45,267 bases of DNA from Alphaproteobacteria bacterium (GTDB lineage Bacteria; Pseudomonadota; Alphaproteobacteria; CAAGCB01; CAG-977). Under the pieces are notes generated by a model. The model searched no databases, was not told where the DNA came from, and saw nothing but the letters and a program-made list of their open reading frames with translations. Shown in pieces: positions 41,304 through 45,267 of this stretch (positions are counted from its first letter, which is position 1; every line of letters starts with the position of its first letter). Location of the stretch: the NCBI GenBank assembly GCA_900768875.1, contig CAAGEP010000011.1, positions 1 to 45,267 of the forward strand. The letters are read 5' to 3'. The position numbers and the translations under genes were made by a program.

Positions 41304-43027
41304 GCGGCTTTGTCTTCCGTTGCTTCGACGAACGTTTCCGCCAGTTCCAGCGCGCGGCGGAACGAAGCCGCCCAAGCGACCGACGTGCTCAGACGCAATT
41401 TGACAATCTGCCACTTCAAAACGTTTTTCGGCTGTTTTTTCGCATTCGCGACAATCAGCTTTGCCCCGCGCGCGCGGCATCTTTGGATAAAGTCGGTCAA
41501 AATCGTGACCGCCGTCGCGTCCATCATCGGCACCGACCCCATACGCAAAATGACGACTTTCGGCGGATTCGGCTGATTGTCAAAGAAATCCGTCAGACGC
41601 GAAGCCGCGCCGAAAAACAAAGGTCCGCTGATTTTGAACGTTGCCACACCTTCGGGCAACGAACCGACGAAATCGGGCGAATCCAGCCGTTCGTCTTTGT
41701 TTTCGTCGCTCAGCATCACGTTGTTTTCGACCGCAAAGCTTATCGACATACGGTGCATGAAAATCAGGCACGCCATGACGACGCCGACTTCAATTGCCGT
41801 GTTCAAATCGACGAACACGGTCAGCAGGAACGTAACAATCATCGTCAGACGGTCGCCCGCCTGCGCGCTCATCAGCAGGCGGATGCGCTCAAAACCGCTC
41901 ATGTTCCACGCGACCATAACCAAAACGGCGGCAAGACTTGCCAGCGGAACGTACGCCGCCAAAGGAGCAAGGAAAATCATAAACAACAGCAAAAAGACCG
42001 CGTGCATCATTCCCGCAACCGACGAATACGCCCCCGCGCGGATGTTCGCGGCGGTGCGCGCAATCGCGCCCGTGGCGGGAACGCCGCCGAAAATCACCGA
42101 AGCGATGTTGCCCGCGCCTTCGGCAACCAATTCACAGTTGGACAAGTGGCGGTCGCCGCTCATCCCGTCGGCGACGACGGCTGACAACAGCGATTCAATG
42201 CCCGCCAAAAACGCGATGGTGAACGCGGACGGAAACAGCCTCATGGCGGTATCCAAAGAAAACGCGGGCAAAGCGGGCTTCGGCAGTCCCGACGGAATAC
42301 CGCCGAACTTCGACCCGATGGTGTCAATCGGCAAATTCAGCAACGCGACGCAAACCGACCCGACAATCACGCTGATTAAAAATCCGGGGTAGGACGGACG
42401 GTATTTGCGCAGCAGCACAATGATTGCCAAACAGGCGAACGCCACGCCCGTCGCCGCGCCGCAAACCGTCGGAGCGGCTTTGAAAAAAGCAATCCACTTG
42501 TCAATGAATTCGGCGGGAACGGATTCCATTTGAAGCCCGAATAAATCCTTGATTTGACTGGAAAAGATAATCACGGCAATGCCCGCCGTAAAGCCCGTAA
42601 CGACGGGATAGGGAATGTATTTGATTAAAGACCCCAGCTTGAAAAATCCCGCCAGCATCAGCATTGCGCCCGCCATCATGGTTGCGACCGCCAGTCCGTC
42701 ATAGCCGTATTGAGCGATGATGTTGTAAATGACGACCACGAACGCGCCCGTGGGACCGCCGATTTGGAAACGGCTGCCGCCCAGAAAAGAAATCAAAAAG
42801 CCCGCCACAATCGCGGTGAACAGCCCGCGGTCGGGTGTTGTTCCCGACGCAATCGCCAAAGCCATGGACAGCGGCAAAGCGATAATCGCGACGGTCAGCC
42901 CCGCCACGCAGTCGCGCTTGAAGTCCTTGAACGAATAATTTTCGCGCATCGTGCGGAAAAATTTCGGCACGAAGCCCTGCATATATTTCGTGAAAACGGC
43001 TGAATAGCGGGAGGGTATGAACGACAT
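41300..43027 (-). CDS. SulP-family anion transporter with STAS domain
   Basis: This 575-residue transporter has about twelve to fourteen membrane helices. The first part has AGLTVAIIALPLSMALAIASG and GGPTGAFVVV, the SLC26/SulP core around TM1-TM3. The cytoplasmic C-terminal STAS domain (about 455-560) has VPMMDATAVTILTDF. Family members carry sulfate, bicarbonate or C4-dicarboxylates (DauA); the substrate cannot be set by sequence. It stands alone with its own promoter and is convergent with truA. Confidence 0.92.
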   Translation of the reverse strand: MSFIPSRYSAVFTKYMQGFVPKFFRTMRENYSFKDFKRDCVAGLTVAIIALPLSMALAIASGTTPDRGLFTAIVAGFLISFLGGSRFQIGGPTGAFVVVIYNIIAQYGYDGLAVATMMAGAMLMLAGFFKLGSLIKYIPYPVVTGFTAGIAVIIFSSQIKDLFGLQMESVPAEFIDKWIAFFKAAPTVCGAATGVAFACLAIIVLLRKYRPSYPGFLISVIVGSVCVALLNLPIDTIGSKFGGIPSGLPKPALPAFSLDTAMRLFPSAFTIAFLAGIESLLSAVVADGMSGDRHLSNCELVAEGAGNIASVIFGGVPATGAIARTAANIRAGAYSSVAGMMHAVFLLLFMIFLAPLAAYVPLASLAAVLVMVAWNMSGFERIRLLMSAQAGDRLTMIVTFLLTVFVDLNTAIEVGVVMACLIFMHRMSISFAVENNVMLSDENKDERLDSPDFVGSLPEGVATFKISGPLFFGAASRLTDFFDNQPNPPKVVILRMGSVPMMDATAVTILTDFIQRCRARGAKLIVANAKKQPKNVLKWQIVKLRLSTSVAWAASFRRALELAETFVEATEDKAA

Positions 43028-43067
43028 CGCGGCAATCCTGTTTTAAAAAGTGTCCAAAAACGCGGGT

Positions 43068-43095
43068 ATCATAGCTTTTTTTTGTTGTTTTTCAA
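43068..43095 (-). promoter_or_regulatory. Promoter of the SulP gene with an A8 tract in the spacer
   Basis: On the minus strand TTGAAA (43090-43095) is followed after 16 bp by TATGAT (43068-43073). Eight consecutive A (43076-43083 on the plus strand as T) lie in the spacer, so slippage by one base would alter the -35/-10 distance. Confidence 0.55.
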
Positions 43096-43105
43096 GCGTC
43101 ATTTC

Positions 43106-43134
43106 TGGACAAAACTTTCCGAAAGTGCTTTAAT
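43106..43134 (+). promoter_or_regulatory. Promoter of the two-gene cassette
   Basis: TGGACA (43106-43111) and TTTAAT (43129-43134) are 17 bp apart, about 25 bp before the first start codon. A strong Shine-Dalgarno GGAGG lies at 43146-43150. Confidence 0.5.
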
Positions 43135-43159
43135 GTCTTGAAGTCGGAGGTAACTTTGA

Positions 43160-43492
43160 ATGAATCGTCCGCAGGACAACCGCTTTTATCACTATGCCGC
43201 CTGTTTTCTCAGGGATGAATTCCCCGAAAAAACAAAGGCTTGGGATGACGCAAAGCTGAAATCGGAAATCGACAGAGGGCTGTTGGCGGCGCATCGTTCG
43301 GGCTTTTCGGGCGAAGCCGACGCTATGGGCTTTATCGACTTGGATTGGCGGTTTGACGGGGCGTTGTCGGCGAAAACGCCCGACGACTCGATTCAAGCGG
43401 TGCTCGATTCGGACGAAAGCGCCGATGTAAAGCTGGATTGTCTGCGCGATTTGTACTGCGCGCGCGAATGGGGGAAAATGAAAAATGACTGA
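43160..43492 (+). CDS. Small acidic helical protein, partner of the downstream enzyme
   Basis: This 110-residue acidic protein has no signal peptide and no membrane segment. Its pattern (FYHYAACFLRDEFPE ... EIDRGLLAAHRSGFSGEADAMGFIDLDWRFDG ... LDCLRDLY) recalls from memory a group of small helical proteins encoded beside type VI secretion-type effectors, where a conserved G-F/I-x-x-E-x-D box is followed by an F-G-x-x-F segment. That comparison is unverified. The gene overlaps the next by 8 bp, so the two products are made together. Adaptor, chaperone or immunity roles are all possible. Confidence 0.55.
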   Translation: MNRPQDNRFYHYAACFLRDEFPEKTKAWDDAKLKSEIDRGLLAAHRSGFSGEADAMGFIDLDWRFDGALSAKTPDDSIQAVLDSDESADVKLDCLRDLYCAREWGKMKND

Positions 43493-44234
43493 ACAAAAAC
43501 CTGTTTATTCCGTAACCGAACATCCCGATATGAGCTTTGCCAAAGTCCCGCACGAGGACGGCATGACCTACGAATTCGATTTGCGGCAGGAAGTCAACCC
43601 CTATTTGGAAAAAATATTTGAAAAACACCACAAGGCTAAATCTTTACCCAAAGATCCGTCTTACGTTCCGCCGAAACGCGGCGCGATTTTCGATTACTTT
43701 TTCAATCATTCGGGACACGTTTTCTTTAATCTGGTGATGAAAAAGGACGGCAAGGAAATCGGTCATCGGCAAATCGGCTTTTCCGCCGACAAACACCCCG
43801 ATCCCGCACAGCAGAAAAAGCTGAAAATCGGCGTTCCGGGCTACGTTTTCGATCAGGAAAAATCCGACCCCAGCTATCATTTCAACAAAACGTTCCAACT
43901 GTCCCGCAAACAGTTTGACAATGTCGTCAAATTCGTCGAAGACAGCACCAAAAACCCGCCGACGTATCATTGGCCGTGCGCGATGAACTGCGTGCGCTTT
44001 ACCATGCGCGCCGCCCAAGCCGCGGAATTGCCCGACGCCAAACTGATGGGCGGACTGCTTGATTTGCCGACCACGACGCAAGCATATCTGGCTTTGTCGA
44101 AGCTGTCCGAAAAGCTTGAAAAAGCCGCGAAAAAAATCGCGAAGACTTTTTCCAACGACCGCAAAGCCCCCATGCCCGAAAACAAGCAGGACTTGACCCG
44201 TCAAATCGCGAATAAAAAAGCGCAAAGCCGCTAA
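43485..44234 (+). CDS. Putative permuted papain-like (NlpC/P60-like) enzyme
   Basis: This 249-residue protein has no signal peptide. A GHVFFNL strand with His78 is followed about 90 residues later by a helix opening N-C-V-R-F (Cys169). That is the His-first, Cys-last order of circularly permuted NlpC/P60-type amidases and relatives, with GFS and GYVFDQ strands and an LSRKQFDNVVKF helix in between as in that fold. Catalytic residues would be Cys169 and His78; a second cysteine (165) is close. The last 45 residues are Lys-rich and helical. Possible targets are peptidoglycan peptides, lipids or proteins. The lack of an export signal fits a contact-delivered effector or an internal hydrolase. Confidence 0.5.
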   Translation: MTEQKPVYSVTEHPDMSFAKVPHEDGMTYEFDLRQEVNPYLEKIFEKHHKAKSLPKDPSYVPPKRGAIFDYFFNHSGHVFFNLVMKKDGKEIGHRQIGFSADKHPDPAQQKKLKIGVPGYVFDQEKSDPSYHFNKTFQLSRKQFDNVVKFVEDSTKNPPTYHWPCAMNCVRFTMRAAQAAELPDAKLMGGLLDLPTTTQAYLALSKLSEKLEKAAKKIAKTFSNDRKAPMPENKQDLTRQIANKKAQSR

Positions 44235-44277
44235 CCCCGCGTTCTTTAATTTATTTGATGAAACGCGTTGAAATCTC

Positions 44278-44307
44278 TTGACAATAAAATAGGGGGGGGG
44301 GTATGAT
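44278..44307 (+). promoter_or_regulatory. Putative phase-variable promoter with G10 spacer tract
   Basis: A perfect -35 TTGACA (44278-44283) and a near-perfect -10 TATGAT (44302-44307) are 18 bp apart. The last ten bases of the spacer (44292-44301) are all G. Loss of one G gives the optimal 17-bp spacing and gain weakens it. The promoter drives the cysteine-rich genes. Confidence 0.75.
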
Positions 44308-44329
44308 AAAATAAAGTAAAGAGTATTTT

Positions 44330-44350
44330 GCCCCCGAAAATCGCGGGGGC
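44330..44350 (+). other. Leader hairpin next to the ribosome-binding site
   Basis: GCCCCCG (44330-44336) pairs with CGGGGGC (44344-44350) around a 7-base loop, just before the G6-containing Shine-Dalgarno (44352-44360). The C5 arm could pair instead with the G6, which would hide the ribosome site. Confidence 0.5.
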
Positions 44351-44362
44351 AGGGGGGCGGTT

Positions 44363-44962
44363 ATGAAGAAATTTTTGCTGATTTTGACGGGGATGTTGCT
44401 GTTTTCGATGACGGCGCAGGCGCAGACATATTGGAATTCTGTTGATAATAAATATAGCCATTGTGGCGGTTGCCGGGCATGTAGTGAATTTTTGTTTCGC
44501 TATTCTTATACGGGGGAGTTGGGGAGCAGACCTGATTGTACTTCCTGTGATGATGGATATTATCTGCAACCTATACATGCTGATAATGCCGATGGTGTTT
44601 TCACTACTTACAATGTGTGTTGGCCCGACTGTCCCTCAAATTGTTCATCGTGTTCGGACAGTTCAACATGCACAAGCTGTGATTACGGCTACACCTTAAG
44701 CAATGGCGCGTGCGTCAAAAAAACGACCTGCTCCACCGGACAATATACGGCTTCCGACGGCACTTGCCAGCCCTGTTCCAACATCTCCGTTCCCAACGGC
44801 TCTTGCCTCAGCTGCTCATCTTCCTCGCAGTGCGACAATATCTCTTGCAATACCGGATATGTCAAAAAAGGCGGAACTTGCGTCAAAGCGGCGACTTGCA
44901 CATATCCGCTGAAAGAAGTCGCCGATTATTCCGGCGAATGTGCCGGGTGCTGCACGGATTAA
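44363..44962 (+). CDS. Secreted cysteine-rich repeat protein (first of tandem)
   Basis: This 199-residue protein has a signal peptide (MTAQA, cleavage near residue 20) and 24 cysteines in the remaining 179 residues. They fall in CxxC pairs, and a C-T-S-C-D-x-G-Y unit occurs twice (59-66 and 103-110). The later part has looser CxxxxG-Y units. The pattern recalls eukaryotic growth-factor-receptor or variant-surface-protein modules and is probably disulfide-bonded outside the cell. No lipobox or anchor is visible. Cysteine codons switch from TGT to TGC around codon 110. It has its own G-tract promoter and is followed 14 bp later by a second member. Confidence 0.75.
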   Translation: MKKFLLILTGMLLFSMTAQAQTYWNSVDNKYSHCGGCRACSEFLFRYSYTGELGSRPDCTSCDDGYYLQPIHADNADGVFTTYNVCWPDCPSNCSSCSDSSTCTSCDYGYTLSNGACVKKTTCSTGQYTASDGTCQPCSNISVPNGSCLSCSSSSQCDNISCNTGYVKKGGTCVKAATCTYPLKEVADYSGECAGCCTD

Positions 44963-44976
44963 GGGAGGACAAAGTC

Positions 44977-45267
44977 ATGAAAAAAACAGTTTTGATTTTG
45001 ATGCTGGCGTTGCTTCCTTTGACGGCGCAGGCAAGGTCGGTGAAATTGGGCGAAAACAGCGACGTTTTCACGGGAACAAAGTCGGTGCGTAAAAAAGTCT
45101 GTACCGAAAACAAGCAGTGCATAACGGGATTGTGCGTAAGCGGGAATTGCGTCAGATGCAACGATACGGACAAAGTCTGCCCGTCGGATAAAGCGTGCGT
45201 ATCGGGAGTGTGCAAGAAAAAAGCGGATTGCGCGCAAACGTCCGATTGCGAAGCGGGCTACGACTGC
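44977..45267 (+). CDS. Secreted cysteine-rich protein (second of tandem, 3' end missing)
   Basis: The first 97 codons of a gene cut by the right edge. A signal peptide similar to its neighbour's (LTAQA, cleavage near residue 19) is followed by a 23-residue spacer and then 11 cysteines in 56 residues. They are spaced as C-x5-C-x4-C-x4-C, a Dickkopf/EGF-like spacing used in many cysteine-rich exported bacterial proteins. AGGGAGGAC is a strong Shine-Dalgarno. It is probably co-transcribed with the upstream gene and may be one of a longer array beyond the window. Confidence 0.72.
   Translation, partial: MKKTVLILMLALLPLTAQARSVKLGENSDVFTGTKSVRKKVCTENKQCITGLCVSGNCVRCNDTDKVCPSDKACVSGVCKKKADCAQTSDCEAGYDC

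Noticed and set aside
44238..44267. Inverted repeat CGCGTT/AACGCG between the enzyme gene and the G-tract promoter, considered as a terminator or operator.
   Set aside because: The loop is 18 bases and there is no T-run; six-base arms are too weak to claim a site.

Overview
The window reads as chromosomal DNA of an alphaproteobacterium, most likely a host-associated (gut-type) lineage near the Rhodospirillales/Holosporales/RF32 grade. Supporting evidence: a CarD-type regulator, a catalytic-half version of the large NAD-glutamate dehydrogenase family, an alr-mlaE-mlaF-radA-cvpA gene order, a priA/xerC neighbourhood and a def/fmt/truA cluster. The tRNA-His gene encodes a canonical G-1:C73 pair, which the derived alphaproteobacterial orders have lost. 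The exact lineage cannot be fixed by eye. Genes are tightly packed with many 1-26 bp overlaps. I support 47 protein genes (two cut by the window edges) and two tRNAs. I see no insertion sequence, CRISPR array or rRNA, and no gene-free stretch longer than about 220 bp.

Layout. 1-8.2 kb, mostly minus strand: a cut exported protein, an ATP-grasp ligase coupled to a serine hydrolase, a MarC-family membrane protein on the plus strand, a DsbA-like thiol protein, and the nitrogen unit glnB-glnA followed by a BepA-like M48 protease. A zinc-metallopeptidase-like protein with a Gln/Arg-rich tail comes next. 8.3-17.8 kb: tRNA-His, msbA, then a minus-strand set priA-ppx-rlmE-rsmB (replication restart, exopolyphosphatase, rRNA methylation), followed by plus-strand transaldolase, xerC and an unknown membrane protein. 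17.8-23 kb: a redox-type Cys protein, a small lipoprotein, tRNA-Leu, a probable remnant of an HNH protein, accA, an unknown membrane protein, an iron alcohol dehydrogenase with an altered metal site, and carD. 23-28.3 kb: SlyB-like and second lipoproteins behind a half-length glutamate dehydrogenase, then a Lys/Pro-rich membrane protein and a MscS channel.

28.3-37.5 kb is a nine-gene minus-strand operon: alaS, alr, mlaE, mlaF, radA, cvpA, cvpA, tsaB, rimI. It links alanine use, outer-membrane lipid transport, recombination and t6A synthesis. 37.7-41.3 kb is the plus-strand def-[phosphoethanolamine-transferase-like]-fmt-truA operon, where an envelope-modifying enzyme sits inside a translation-initiation cluster. 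A SulP transporter follows on the minus strand.

The last 2.1 kb (43.1-45.3 kb) is the most unusual part. A two-gene cassette encodes a small acidic protein and a putative permuted papain-like (NlpC/P60-like) enzyme without a signal peptide. It is followed by at least two tandem secreted cysteine-rich proteins. The promoter of the cysteine-rich genes has a run of ten G between its -35 and -10 boxes, the architecture of a phase-variable promoter. The first of these genes also shows an abrupt change in cysteine codon choice partway along, suggesting a mosaic origin. Together these point to a switchable surface or secreted antigen locus.
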